Below are positions 33,651-46,104 of a stretch of DNA of 64,000 nucleotides, piece after piece. Origin of the DNA: Chelydra serpentina (Eukaryota; Chordata; Testudines; Chelydridae); assembly GCA_037349315.1 (NCBI GenBank), contig JBAIAC010000020.1, positions 1,116,001 through 1,180,000 on the forward strand, read 5' to 3'. A model generated the notes under the pieces. The model ran no database searches. It was not told where the DNA came from and saw nothing but the letters and a program-made list of their open reading frames with translations. Position 1 is the first letter of the stretch. Every line of letters starts with the position of its first letter. The position numbers were made by a program, and so were the translations under genes.

Positions 33651-34411
33651 ATACTGAAGTGAGATGATAAAGGCCAGGTCTTACTTACGTCAGATGAAAT
33701 TCACTGTATACAGAGGGCACTTGGTAAATTGGTCTAATTTGAACAACATGCCTTTCAATACAGCCAAATGTAAAGTCACACATCTAGGAACCAAGAAGGT
33801 TCCACAGGAGAATGTTACAAAGCACACTTATAAGATGGCCCCAATTTATAGAAAGAGAAACTGAGGCACACAGCAGGGAAGTCCTAAGTTGCACAGTACC
33901 AGGGCAGTGACTGGAATAGAACCCAGATCCCCTGACCTGTGCACTATTCACTAGCCTATACTGCATTAGTAAAGTCAATGTCATGTCAGACATTAAATAT
34001 GGAAATTACCATCACCCATAAACTTTTTTTTAATGTACTGGTTGCTACAAAACAAACCATCAAAATCTAAGTTTATTTGTCTGAGAAACTGGCTGCTAGG
34101 GAAGAGATTTCACTGGAAACCTGAGTTGTGTATTTTGTTACCTAAAGAAAGAAAACAGTGATGTACAAAAAGGGAAACAAATCCAAAGAATTTGCAGGAG
34201 TCTGAGCCCTGGTCCAGGAGTCACTGAAAGGTCGCATCAGTAACCAAAACCTGCAAGGAGCAGGAGAGAGAAAATTAAGATAAATATAAATTAAAATTCA
34301 CAGCCACTGAAAGGAACAACTTGAAACCCAACTACTCAGAGGGAACATGGATTGTTCCATCAAAACCTTAATTTCTTCTTTCAGACTCGCTACAACATGA
34401 GACTGGATGAG

Positions 34412-34604
34412 CTAGGGTGACCAGACAGCAAGTGTAAAAAATCGGGACGGGGAGGGGGGTAATAGGTGCCTATATAAGAAAAAGCCCCCAACATCGGGAC
34501 TGTCCCTATAAAATCGGGATGGGGGGGGTAATAGGTGCCTATATAAGAAAAAGCCCCCAACATCGGGACTGTCCTCATAAAATCGGGACATCTGGTCACC
34601 CTAG
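34412..34604. mobile_element. miniature element with internal 72-bp tandem duplication
   Basis: Ends CTAGGGTGACC and GGTCACCCTAG are perfect inverted repeats. GATGAG flanks both sides (34406-34411, 34605-34610). The core, starting ATCGGGA at about 34441 and 34513, is present twice in tandem. The copy at 62483-62599 has one core unit. Confidence 0.75.
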
Positions 34605-34985
34605 GATGAGCCAAGTTAGACCCTTGGGGATTTACTCTGAATGATCTCCTGGGAAGGACTTGGTTTAATACGCTGTTTTATGTGTTACAGTTCCCTAAAT
34701 AGATGCAGCTAGAGTTAGAGTTAGAACTGTTTCAGTGTTATCTAGGTCTACTGCCAGGCTACCAAAGCCAAAGTGATGTATTTGAACAGCTGCGTTTAGC
34801 AGATTCTCCACTTTAGACAGTCAATACATTCATATACTTGATTAAACTGTTGTGTTAACTTTTAACAGCTACGTACATTACAGGTGTAATTCTTGTACAG
34901 CACAGCTCTAGGAGGGTTTGCCTGTAAAGCTATATGGGAGTAGCTAAACTGGCAAATCTGTTCTCCTGTGGAGTAGGCTGTAGAG

Positions 34986-35293
34986 CAAGGGTAGGCAACC
35001 TATGGCATGCGTGCCAAAGGCAGCATGTGAGCTGATTTTCGGTGGCACTCACACTGCCCAGGTTCTGGCCACCAGTCTGGGGAGCTTTGCATTTGAATTT
35101 AATTTTAAATGAAGCTTCTTAAACATTTTTAAAACCTTATTTACTTTATATACAATAGTTTAGTTATATATTAAAGACTCATAGAAAGAGACCTTCTAAA
35201 AACATTAAAATGTATTACTGGCACACGAAACCTTAAATTAGAGTGAATAAATGAAGACTCGGCACACCACTTATGAAAGGTTGCTGATCCCTG
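34986..35293. mobile_element. hAT-type non-autonomous element, 308 bp
   Basis: Perfect 8-bp target duplication CTGTAGAG at 34978-34985 and 35294-35301, the length made by hAT transposases. Ends CAAGGGTAGGCAACC and GGTTGCTGATCCCTG are imperfect inverted repeats. Confidence 0.8.
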
Positions 35294-35299
35294 CTGTAG

Positions 35300-38230
35300 A
35301 GAGTACTTTACAGCTGCGTTTACCAAGACACTTAAAGGATTTGCACACCAACTCCCATTAAAATCCCTTGGGATTGAGTCTCCAAATCCCATGGACAGCT
35401 TTGACAAGCTCAGCTGATAGGTCCAAGACACTGCATAGATGTACACTAGCCCATCCTCAGAGAAGCCCTGTGAGGTAAAATTGGTAGGTTGAAACTTGGA
35501 ATTTCCATTCCACGGGAAATACCAACAGTTAAAAAAACCCATTTGTTCTAAAACAGCACAAAAAGTTAAAATTTTGAAATTGTCTGCAAAACAAAATTGC
35601 AGGAAAACAATCTTTTTGTCAATCAAAATGTTTTATATTGATATACTCGAAATATGGCATTGTAATCTTGACTTTTTATTTATTTTATTTTATTTTGATA
35701 TTATTCTTATTTTATTGTATTTTGATATTTTATGTTCCTTTATTTCATTTTATATTTATTAGTTTATTAATTTAGGTTAGTTTATTTTTATTTTTTATAT
35801 ATAAATTGGTCATTGTTTTTTAAATCATTGTCCTAATTTGTAACTGGTATTCTAATTTGTTTTGGAATTGGTTTTTGGATTGCTCAATTGATATTCTAGC
35901 TGGTTATTTGTAATTGTTATTCTTATTGAAAATTGTTCGATAATTGATTTTGTAATTGGTTTGGTAACTGATCATTAGTTTTCTAAATTGGTATTCTGAC
36001 TGATAATTGATATAATATAATTAATATAAAATAATATAAATGACAGTCAAAATGAAATATTTCAATAAGTTCGAATGGATAGTTTCAATAATTTTTCATC
36101 CAAAACTTCAACTAAATTGATACACTCCCATGTGAGATTTCAGTTTTCTTGAATCAGCATTTTCTTGTGGAAATGTTTTTTTGTTGGAAAATTTTTGACC
36201 AACTATGCAGTGAGATAAATGAGGCTCACTTTTTCCACTATCTAGGGCTGGGATTTTTGAAGATGCCTAAGTGAGTTAGGAATCCACCTCTCCTTGACAT
36301 CAAATAGGAGTTATGTGCCTAAATTCCACAGACTATTTTAAAAATCCCACACTAGACAAAAACAACCTTAGTTGCTGTATATACATGCTACCCACTTCCG
36401 CCCCATTTTTCAATATGACATTACATTAATTAATAAATAACATTCACATTAATTATTAACAGAAGAGCACCATATCTACCTTTGTGCTTGGTATTTGTTA
36501 GCTGAAATGCTGAATTATCATGCAAGTGGTTGCTCTAAACTGGGCGGGATTGAAGCACTAAATTGGTTTTAAATCCTTATGCAACTTTAACACCTGTTTT
36601 TTACCATCTGTTTATGCAGTTATGGACAATGATGAATGTAATTGTTACCTTTTGTCACCAGAAGGGAACACAGCGCAACTAGGACTAGGGTAGAAGGAAT
36701 AGTAAATCCCAGCACTGATTTAGAGGACAATCCTAGGAAAGAAATTGTATAATGTCAGCACAAAGGAGGCACCCAAGAAAATATAAGAAATTGGCAGGGA
36801 GATAAAGGGTGAAATAAATCTTGATAATATGTGAAATTTATTATTAATATTATCTGCTTTCTTTTTGGGGGGTCTCTTAACTCTAATGAGTATTGCGGAG
36901 GGATCTGAATATGAGGAGGTGGGTGCATTGGCAAGGTGGCAAGGGGACGGCATTCCTAACATTGTGGGCAACCGAGGGAAAGGCATAGAATTGGGAGAAG
37001 GATGCAGTGTCAAGGTCGGCCACTTTCTTATGTGGAACTTTTCTTATGCTGGCTTGGAATTTTCCATTCAAGTGGCTTTTGGATGGGAAATGTGATTTCT
37101 GCAAAATCAGTAGCTTCTGTGTGAACATGTTAATTTTGCTGATTTTTTTTTCAATTTCCCAGCCAGGAAAATTCAAATTGAGAAGTTTCATTTCATTTTG
37201 GGTCAACATTAATCTTTTCATCTGCCTGAGCTGCTGCATTGCTTCATGGGAGCTGTAATTCAGGTGTCTCATGCCTCTATTCTCCCCTAAGAGCTGGGAG
37301 TCCTGTCCAGACTACATTTCCCATGGTTCCCCTTGGTCACAGTCCTTCCATGATGCACCATGAAAATAAATGGACGCAGAAATGAATGTCCAAGTGAAAC
37401 ATTTAATGTTAGGCCAACCAACCACATGGAGCATTTCAGTTTGGGAATGTTAATACATTTTATTTCTTTTGAAAATATCAAAATGGAACATTTTGGCATT
37501 CCAAAATTGATTTTTTATTCCAATTATGGATGAAATCAAATAGCATAATATTGGAATTTCCCATGGAACAGAAATTCCAGTTTATGGTCAGCTCTCTGTA
37601 TAACTTACATATCTTCACTGAGGTTGCTCATGTGCATGTTTAGCTGCTGTGAGCGTGCATATATTGGTATATATTTTGTGGGAGATGACTGGTACGTATT
37701 TTAGGGGGAATCAATATTACTTTTGCTCATCTCCTTACAGCTGAAATTCAAATTGGAGGCTGGCTGCCAACGACAATCTGCTTAGCTGCATTTGGACAGG
37801 GACTGTGCCATCAGTTTAACTCCAAGGCCACTAAGGGGGGATCTGATTAGTAACTATGGATCTATTCATTATTCATGCTTTTGCTCAAGGCATTATATGA
37901 CCATATATGACCACTGGAGCAATGCCATGAAATGTGTGAAATTCACACCTGATGCAGCAAAAGTCCTGGGTACATTACTTAAGCTCGCTAAGTCTAGTGC
38001 TAGCCCCCTGTACAGGAGTGAATTTCACCAGCCCTCCCTAATTTCTATCATTCTCATGAATTCTCTGCTATTCCCCATACTTCCCATCACTCAGGCTGTT
38101 AGAAGATAATGGACTCTAGGCTGGGATTTCCACTCCCCCGCTTTTTTTTTTTAACATAAATAGATCTATATGTTGTATATAAGAGACTTAAAATAACAAA
38201 ATAAATTAAAATAACAAGTGAACTCATTTA
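35300..38230. other. AT-rich region without a supported gene
   Basis: Mostly AT-rich repeat text. The membrane and tail exons of gene 2 should lie between here and 26 kb on the minus strand, but I found no exon that combines a hydrophobic stretch with good splice sites. Confidence 0.4.
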
Positions 38231-38231
38231 C

Positions 38232-38285
38232 CATTAGAAAGAGGCTGCACTCCAGAGATGGTTACGTAGGAATTGGGTGCTTTAT
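38232..38285 (-). CDS. Gene 2 candidate exon 4 (stalk or tail)
   Basis: 54 nt between acceptor CATTTGTTCCACAG and donor GTAAAT, phase 1 to 1, open in frame: [17 protein letters not shown]. The donor and phases match the gene 1 stalk exon. It contains YVTI, a YxxI pattern, so it could instead be cytoplasmic if an undetected helix exon lies before it. Confidence 0.5.
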
Positions 38286-41200
38286 CTGTGGAACAAATGC
38301 ATGGCAGGTCATGAATAAATCACTGAATCTGGTTTAAACCTACGATAATACTTAAAAATGCAATACCCATTAACCATGTTTGAAAACAAGAAAAGAACAG
38401 CTAACTACCCCCAGCTCATTATGTTTCGTGTGAGATTTTAAATGGTTTCCACTAGAGATATTTGAAAAATGGAATTTTCCTTTCATGGGAAATGGGATAT
38501 CAAAGTTACATTCAATTCCAAATTGGAATGAAAAGCTGAAATATCAAAAAATGTAATGAAACAGAAAATTCTGCAAAGTTTCAAACTGGAAATGTGAGCC
38601 TGGAAACATTCCAAAGTTGAGAATGAAAAGAAATGATGTGGCTTGTTGAAGTGACATTTTTCATTTTGAAACAACAATTCAAAAGGAACAATGGCATTTC
38701 ATTTAAGAATGTCAATCTGAAAGAAAATGTTTTGTTTTGATTTTTGCAATGGAAAATCAAAACGTAGTCAAAATATCAACATTTTACAATGGAAATTTTT
38801 GAGTTTATTGTAATCAAAAGGAAAAGTTTCAGCTCTATTTTCTGTTAGGCTTCACCTTCGTAACCGCCTCTTTGCTGGGGTTGTTTGGTGTCGGAGAGTT
38901 TTATAACACTCTAGAGGAATACAGCAGGATCTTGTCCATTATATCATGAACAGGGCCAGAAAGTCCCAGCTCTCTGGTGTGTAATTCTGGATCCTAAGGC
39001 AGGGTATTTACCCCTGTTCACGCTACTAGTCATTTTTTGTGGCCCAGTATCAGTGGAGTTAAGCATTCAGGGCCCAATTCACTGCTGTCCTGTGGCCCAT
39101 TGACTCAAACTAGACAGACACAAAGGGGCCATAGATCCGAAACGAACACCATCCAACCTTGGTACGATGGACCTGAGAACCGAGGTAAAGAGCCTGTTCC
39201 ATTAGATTTGCTCCCCTCCACAGGAGTCCCAGCAGTTGTGTCGGGGTATGGCCGGCAAACAGAGGGAGTCCTTCGGGGGTGGGGGGTGGGGTGGGGGTGG
39301 GGGTGGGGGAGGGTAAGGCTAACTTCTGCCCGTACAAAACCCCCATAGGAGCCATTGTCTCCCTTATGTCCCTGCACCACTGCAGGATTGAATCTGGCTC
39401 TCAGAGCTTGATGCAGTAGCTGTTAGAATCATAGAATCTCAGAATCTCAGGGTTGGAAGGGACCTCAGGAGGTCATCTAGTCCAACCCCCTGCTCAAAGA
39501 TGTTCCTATTGAATCAATGGGAAAGGGCCTTTACAGGGAACCAGACAGCCCCAATATCTCACCTGAGACCATGATAGTCAGTGCAGGATGCTCAGTTCTG
39601 TGTGAACATGGTCCGGAGTACCTGAAGGTGACACACATTCCTGAAAACCCTGGCAGAGACATCCCCATGTAAACGGGTGTCCTGTAAAAGTAGGGTCTCC
39701 TTTACCCCTTTGTAATGCCTACAGTTCATAAACAACCATATTCCTGACCCATTCGTAGGCAGGCTGGACGGGCCTCTTTGATCTCACTTGCTCTCCATTA
39801 TTTCAAACCAGCACCTCTAGTAAGCTCCCCAGCCTCTCCTTTGTCTCTCTGGCCCTGCTGGAGAGAGAGGAGTCTGCTGATGAGATCTTTGCTCCCTCCG
39901 CAGACCCCCCTGCTGGAGAGGTTGAGAGGGACAAGCCCTGAATTGTGGAGCCTGCATGGGATGCAGGGCCTGCAATCTGCAAAGCCCCAAGTAGCCCACT
40001 GAGTGTTTGCTCTGAATTCACTCTGTTTAGATGCTCCACCAAGCTTGGCTCAAAGAATGGCTGAAAGCCAACGTCGGGTCTGACACTTCTATCCCTTGAG
40101 TGACGCTGCTGGCCCATGGCAGTTTAATTGTCTCCATGGGGATGGGATTTTTCCTTATACGGCGTCATCAACAATTATAAAGATTTTGCAAGTCAAATTA
40201 AGAAATCGGTGACACTTGTGCAGCCCCCATTGCCTGCAATATGAGTTTGTCCAGCTGATGGATTAGTAAACATTATTTTTGATAAAAAGAACAGGAGTAC
40301 TTGTGGCACCTTAGCGACTAACAAATTTATTTGGGCATAAGCTTTCGTGGGCTAAAACCCATTTCATCGGATGCATGCAGTGGAAAATACAGTAGGAAGA
40401 TATATATATACACAGAGAACATGAAAAAATGGGTGTTGCCATACCAACTATAACGAGACTAATCAATTAAGGTGGGGTATTACCAGCAGGAGAAAAAAAA
40501 CTTTTGCAGTGATAATCAGGATGGTCCATTTCCAACAGTTAACAAGAAGGTGTGAGTGGGAAAAATTAGCATGGGGAAATAGTTTTTACTTTCTGTAATG
40601 ACCCATCCACGCCCAGTCTTTATTCAAGCCTAATTTAATGGTGTCCAGTTTGCAAATTAATTCCAATTCTGCATTCTCGTTTATTTCCCTCCTGCTGATA
40701 ATAGCCCACTTTAATTGATTAGTCTCATTATAGTTGGTATGGCAACACCCATGTTTTCATGTTCTCTATCTATATATATATATCTTCCTACTGTATTTTC
40801 CACTGCATGGATCTGATAGAGTGGGTTTTAGCCCACGGAAACTTATGCCCAAATAAATTTCTTAGTCTCTAAGGTGCCACAAGTACTCCTCATTCTTTCT
40901 GCTGATACAGACTAACACGGCTACCACTGTGAAACCTGTCACTATTTTTGATGATGCACCAGAGGAACTCTCCATTAGCTGGGCCGGCTCTGCAGGGCTT
41001 ATGAGAGTAAAAGGGAGGAGAAAATGTAGTTTGTTTCACTAAAGTCAGCAGGTCCATTGTACACAGGGAATAAAACTGACAAGCAAGAGGGTGTCTGGTT
41101 TACATAGTCACTCTTTACAATACAACTGCTATTTTGAAAATTGACAATTCGAACTGTAATTTATTCATATGGATTCTGCCCTAGCAATAGAGAGTTTTTG

Positions 41201-44200
41201 TATAGAGAAGGTGAGTTTAGTGTCTTACCTGTTACACTCAGATGCTGGACAGTACTTAGAAGAGAAAGAGTCTTATGGTTAAGATTGTCCTTGTGCTCGT
41301 ATAAACAGGAAAAGTTTCCTGAGCTGCTAACAGATACTTCATAGGGCAGGACATAGGCAAATTTGCTTTCCTGCATCGGCTGGATTGCAATCTCCTTCTC
41401 ATTTTTACAGAAAATAATACGGGTAAAAGGGGAAAGTGCAGGTATTTTACACTTCATCACCACTGTGTCCCCTTGGGAACTGGATGCTTTGTCAAGAAAT
41501 ATCTGCGGAGCTGGGCGGTCTCCTACATAGGACAAAATATTAAATTAGACACACTTGACTCCATTCCCTTCTGGTGTTAACTGGCACTGCTCCAAGGTTT
41601 TCAGCGGGGGCTTTGGGTTAGTATGGCAGCTCTTCCCATTCCCATGCTAAGATTGTTGTTAAACTAAGGCAATTCCTAGAGAAAAGCATTGTGAAGCTAA
41701 AGTTAAGATTGAGAGCAGATATTAGTGACCTATGGGTAAAAATTCATGTAGACAATTATAGTTAGTAAAGGAACAGACATTGAAAAGCCAGGAAATTCAG
41801 AGCTGAGAGTAAACATGAGAAACACCAAACATTTGAAAGTAGTGAAAATTGATTATTAAGGTATCCAGACAAACTGAACTCTGTCCTCCTAGCGCTATCC
41901 TGAGACATTCAGCATGACTTATCACTCCTTAACAACTGAAATAACAGAGACTTGATGGGGTAACACACATGACCGGAGCACTGTCATGGATGCATATAAA
42001 CTGTTCAGAAAGGACAGGCGGGGGAGAAAAGTTGGAGGAGCTGCACTGTATGTAAGAGAGCAGTATGATGGCTTACAGCTGCAGTATGAAACTGGAGAAA
42101 AGCCTGTTGAGAGTCTTTGGGTTAGGTTTAGAGATGAGAGCAACAAGGGTGATGTCATGGTGGGCATCTGCTATAGACCACCATACCAGGAGGAGGAGGT
42201 AGACAGGCTTTCTTTGGACAACTAACAAGAGTTTCCAGATCGCAAGCCCTGGTTCTCATGGGGGACTTCAATCACCCTGACATCTGCTGGGAGAGCAATA
42301 CAGCAGTACACAGACAATCCAGGAAGTTTTTGGAGAGTGTTGGGGACAATTTCCTGGTGCAAGTGCTGGAGGAACCAACTACGGGTCGTGCTCCTCTTGA
42401 CCTGCTGCTAACAAACAGGGAAGAATTGGTAGGGGAAGTAGAAGTGGGTGGCAACCTGGGCAGCAGTGACCATGAGATGGTCGAGTTCAGGACCTGACAA
42501 AAGGAAGAAAGGAGAGCAACATAGGGGAGAGCAGCATAACACAGAACCCCAAATGACTTAGCTTAGGCAAAACTCCCACTGAATCATTTTTTATGACTAT
42601 TTATTATTTTTATTGTTATCTACCTCATGGTTTACCTTTTGATTTTACTGCAATCCTTTTCTAGCTGTTTAATCTAAAGAGCACTTTCTGACTTGCAATT
42701 CACATGGGTCACTACTAGTGAGGGTTGTATAGCAGTGATTTTCACCCTGTGGTCCACAGACCCCCGGGGGTCAGCAGAGTATGTCCTGAAAGTGTGTTGT
42801 TACCATAGAACAGTGGTTTTCAGCCTGTGGTCTGCAGACCCTTAGGGGTCCGCACACTGTGTCTAAGATTTCCAAAGGGGTCTGCACATCTGTTAGAAAT
42901 TTTTTAGGGATTGGTAAATGAAGAAAGGTTGAAAACTACTGTTGTACAGCATTCAGTGACTATGCTATTTGACAGATTGTGCCCTTGCTATCACATACAT
43001 TATTTGCCAAAGATATTTTGCATAGTGTTCACACCGCTCTATAAGACAGTCCTGTGCTATTGGGCAAATAAATAATTGACCCACTATAGTGAATTTCATC
43101 TAATAATTGATTAATACCATTTTTCCTGCTCTTTGACCAAATCCATGTTGCCCAATGGGGAGCCTACCATTTATATTCCCAAAAGTAATTCCTCATCTTC
43201 CACAGATTGCAGATGTTTTTTCTGTCATCTCATTTCTGCTCTAGGTATGTGGAACAACTACTCACCTGGAGAGGAACAGGTTTCTTGGTTTGTGAAATGA
43301 ATACCTTTAAAATAAATGCACAATAGATTGATTTTAGTATTAAGTCAATGCAGAGGCTCAGATTTTGATCTTAGCTGCTTGTGTCACCCACTGACTCCAA
43401 CCGTAGATTCACACAAAGGTCCCAGTCCTGATTTCCCTGAGGTTCTGTGTGAGTAGAGAGATTTGTTCAGTGGGAGCTCCTTGCAGAATCAAGGCCTTAG
43501 CATGCAGCTAGGCAGCGTGTTCCCTTATAATAATTAAATTCTTGTGTAACTCTTTTCCATGCTCTTTTTTGAAAAATGGAGCCATTCTGAAATGGCTACA
43601 TATCAGGACTGGTCACCTCAAAAATTGCAGCTTAGAATATCAGGGTTGGAAGGGACCTTAGGAGGTCATCTACTCCAACCCCCTGCTCAAAGCAGGACCA
43701 ATCCCCAATTTTTGCCCCAGATCCCTAAATGGCTCCCTCAAGGATTGAACTCACAACCCTGGATTTAGCAGGCCAATGCTCAAACCACTGAGCTATCCCT
43801 CCCCCCTGAAGCTCCACTGCCTATGAGCTCTCCATGTGAATATTAGTGAATTATATGTGGTTTTATTGCCTGGAGAGAAATGTATTTTTTCTGTGCTCAC
43901 ATAAATAGTTTTAAGGGGCTTTGCTCAGACAATTAAAAATAAAAATTGCACTTCTGGGCTGTGAATAAGCATAGAAATTTGTGTTGAAAGGGAGACTTTT
44001 TCTGAGAAATTCAGAGCATTTCAAAAGAGGAATTTTAATGTTATGGGTTTTTTTAAGTGAAATCAGAACAGAATCTCAACTACTGCAACTTTCACTACCA
44101 ACAAAAGTCCTGATTCTGCTCCCTTTAAACTCAGCAGCTAAACTCACAATGCTCACTAGCTAGACTACTTGAAGTGTGTAAAAGGAAAATACTTGCACAT

Positions 44201-45187
44201 ATTAAATAATACAATTTAGCTATAACAATCTAATATTAGTTCAAATGATTTAAACCTGTTTTACTGTGACATTTTTTCTTAAACCATAAATACAATTGAA
44301 CTCAGCCACCTCTCTAGCAGCTGTGACTGCTGCTCCTTACATCTTGAATTATTTGAGTGGATTTCATGTTCTACATTGGGTTTGTATGATCCAGGCATCA
44401 CTTGTCTATTCCTAATGGAATGTAAGCTCTAGGACTAACAAAACATTACATGACTAAAAATATCTCTTTTATTTAATGATAGGTTACAGTGTAGTAGCCG
44501 TGTTAGTCTGTGTCAGCAAAAAGAAAATAAGAAAGAAAGAAATACTTGTGGCACCTTAGAGACTAACAAATTTATTTCAGCATACGCTTTCGTGGGTTCT
44601 AACCCACGAAAGCTTATGCTGAAATAAATTTGTTAGTCTCTAAGGTGCCACAAGTATTTCTTTCTTTCTTTCTTTCTTATTTTCTTTTATTTAAAGTTCC
44701 TTAACTGTCCAAAGTACGTTCCTTTTCCATAGCGGTTCATTCTTAACAGAGATATGTTGCCTAAGCAAATGGCATTTATTTAGAACCAGGTTCTACTGTC
44801 AATTACACAGGTATAAATCAATCTGATATATAAATACATCTGTTGAGGTTGGTGGAGTTATCCTGGATTTACAATGGTGCCATTAAGAGGAAGAATTTGA
44901 TCTTTAATATATAATTGGTTTTTTCTAAATAAGGCTGAGATTTTCAGAGCTGCCTAAAAAAATCTCAAAGCCTAATTCCTATTAAAATTAATGGGAAATG
45001 GATGTCTAATTCCTTTAGGTGGCTTGGAAAATCTGTTTTACTGTCTAATTAGATCTGTCATTAAAATGTTCCTGGTTAATTAAGGGAACAACGTTTTACT
45101 ATTTTGTTCTCAGTCTCTTCTTAAAGTGAAATGCAGAATATCTGTAACATACTCACTGCAAAGCCAGAGAACCAGCAGCAGAATCAT
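38232..45187 (-). CDS. Gene 2: single-Ig receptor, 5' part (partial gene)
   Basis: Minus-strand paralogue of gene 1. Exons in order: 45187-45157, 43304-43266, 41522-41229 and, less surely, 38285-38232. All junctions are GT/AG and phase 1. Seen: [10 protein letters not shown] signal start, a 39-nt second signal exon with [10 protein letters not shown], and an Ig domain with Cys48, Cys62 and Cys96. By eye the Ig domain is roughly a third to two fifths identical to gene 1, with GD-x-P-x-P, IFC, KEI(S/A)IQ and VSV-x-SSG-x-F-x-C in common. Inferred: leukocyte surface receptor of the same new subgroup. The transmembrane and cytoplasmic exons were not found, so it may be membrane-bound with distant exons, secreted, or broken. 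Confidence 0.7.
39277..39315 (+). repeat. G-rich tract
   Basis: Runs of four to six G separated by single T, able in principle to form a G-quadruplex. Accounts for the proline/glycine-rich chance frames on both strands here. Confidence 0.6.
39424..39506 (-). repeat. truncated SINE/CR1 tail
   Basis: Antisense tail ATCATAGAATC...GGTTGGAAGGGACCTCAGG and CCCCCTGCTCAAAG, as in the full copies at 43628 and 46105. The tRNA-like head is missing. Confidence 0.65.
40284..40942. mobile_element. Penelope-like inverted pair, long
   Basis: Two inverted Penelope-type arms (AGCATAAGCTTTCGTGGGC-like at 40335 and its complement near 40840), each about 300 bp, with a longer shared inner part including ACCAACTATAACGAGACTAA. 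Flanked by 10-bp TATTTTTGAT at 40274-40283 and 40943-40952. Separates gene 2 exons 3 and 4. Confidence 0.75.
41229..41522 (-). CDS. Gene 2 exon 3: immunoglobulin domain
   Basis: 294 nt, phase 1 to 1. Acceptor TGTCCTATGTAG, donor GTAAGA. B-strand GDTVVMKC48, C-strand IIFC62KNEKEI, F-strand SSGNFSC96LY. The extra C-strand cysteine is shared with gene 1. NFS is an N-glycosylation sequon beside the F-strand cysteine. Confidence 0.85.
41942..42500 (+). mobile_element. CR1-type LINE endonuclease fragment
   Basis: Broken plus-strand frames read [34 protein letters not shown] and [13 protein letters not shown]...[10 protein letters not shown], the order of the CR1 endonuclease domain (with GDFN and SDH catalytic motifs). 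Lies in intron 2 of gene 2 in the opposite sense. Confidence 0.85.
42733..42941. mobile_element. hAT-type non-autonomous element, 209 bp
   Basis: Ends CAGTGATTTTCACCCTGTGG and AGGTTGAAAACTACTG are inverted. Flanks TTGTATAG (42725-42732) and TTGTACAG (42942-42949) are an 8-bp duplication with one change. The start motif recurs inside at 42815. Confidence 0.7.
43266..43304 (-). CDS. Gene 2 exon 2: second signal-peptide exon, 39 nt
   Basis: Acceptor TTTATTTTAAAG, donor GTGAGT, phase 1 to 1. Encodes [12 protein letters not shown]. Exact length match with gene 1 exon 2 and shared TxQExCSSPG. Confidence 0.75.
43628..43806 (-). repeat. tRNA-Lys-type turtle SINE
   Basis: On the minus strand: head with box A TAGCTCAGTGG and box B GAGTTCAATCC, then a middle part, then a tail identical in type to the CR1 3' end (TTCCAACCCTGATATTCTA). 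This is the layout of cryptodiran polIII SINEs. Confidence 0.8.
44477..44682. mobile_element. Penelope-like short palindromic copy
   Basis: Inverted arms meet near 44600 (AACCCACGAAAGCTTATGCT and its complement). Perfect 12-bp flanks TCTTTTATTTAA at 44465-44476 and 44683-44694. Confidence 0.75.
45157..45187 (-). CDS. Gene 2 exon 1: start of signal peptide
   Basis: 31 nt: ATG to the first base of codon 11, donor GTGAGT. Encodes [10 protein letters not shown], close to the gene 1 start MILLWLLC. Confidence 0.75.
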
Positions 45188-46100
45188 TGGGAAAATCAGG
45201 AAGAACTTAGCTTTGTAATTTCTGCAGTGCCTTCTGCTGTTTTGGGTATGGGTTGGGAGACCAGCCTCTGCTCTCAGCGTCCTTCTGCCCAGTGGGTTTC
45301 ATAGAAGATCAGACAGTCGCTCTCATCTGAACTGCAATGTGCTCTTGGGTTGCAAGTACAGGAGACCCGGCCGTCCCTTGGCTCAGAGCCTTCCTTTGCT
45401 CCTTGGGTTCAAACAGCAGTCAGGTTGGTGATGCTTTCTCCTGTGGCTTGTGTCACCGCTCTCTGTATATAATAAGTGTTCACTTCATTCTGCTCTATGC
45501 CAGCCCTCATCCCCAACTTCCTACAAGAAAAGTTAAGGAGATGCCCTTGATCTGCACCTCAGACAATAGTAATGGATGGTTTAGTCTCAGTTGTACCTGC
45601 TGAATGGCCAAATATACAGGAAAACCGACATTTCAGCAAACTCAAACCTTTAAGTGATGTGTCTTTCAGTGGGTGTATAGGGCGTGTTTTAAGGTCACTG
45701 CTCTGTCGTACTCCCTAGCATGCACTAGACCATAAGAAAGTCTTTCACCGTGTTTGATGTAAGCAGGCTAAATAACCTCCCTTATACCAGTGTAAACCCA
45801 AGTAGTCACTACTAGACTACTACCAACTAATACCATTGGAAAAAAGAGGGGTAACATCACAATGCTCAGCAGAGTGACTCAGGATTTATGCTAGTGTACG
45901 GGAGAGTAGAATATGATTGAGAATGTTTATCCATGGTTCTAGTAGATAACAAATACAGCAGGTGAGTCTAAAAGCTATGGGGTTGATAAGGCTGCAGAGA
46001 ATGCACAGATTTTATGTGTCAGATTTTATGGTAGATGATGGGGAGGTTCCTAACCATAGAACATCTTTAGGGGGAACAATTAGTGGGAGGAAATTGGGAA
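45188..46100. promoter_or_regulatory. 5' flank of gene 2
   Basis: No element was recognised. An 88-codon plus-strand frame at 45337-45603 lacks splice context or a known domain and is probably chance. Core promoter position is not resolved. Confidence 0.3.
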
Positions 46101-46104
46101 ATAT

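Noticed and set aside
34180..34270. Very strong minus-strand splice acceptor (CTCTCTCCTGCTCCTTGCAG)
   Set aside because: Only one of the three frames after it stays open, with no known motif and no donor. It could be a 3' exon of gene 2 but is unsupported.
36720..36850. Hydrophobic minus-strand stretch (ISYIFLGASFVLTLYNFF) as the missing gene 2 helix
   Set aside because: Poor acceptor, no donor, and AT-rich context makes hydrophobic chance frames common.
39803..40117. 104-codon minus-strand frame ([21 protein letters not shown])
   Set aside because: Looks somewhat protein-like but has no recognised domain and no conserved neighbour. Possibly a transposon remnant; not called.
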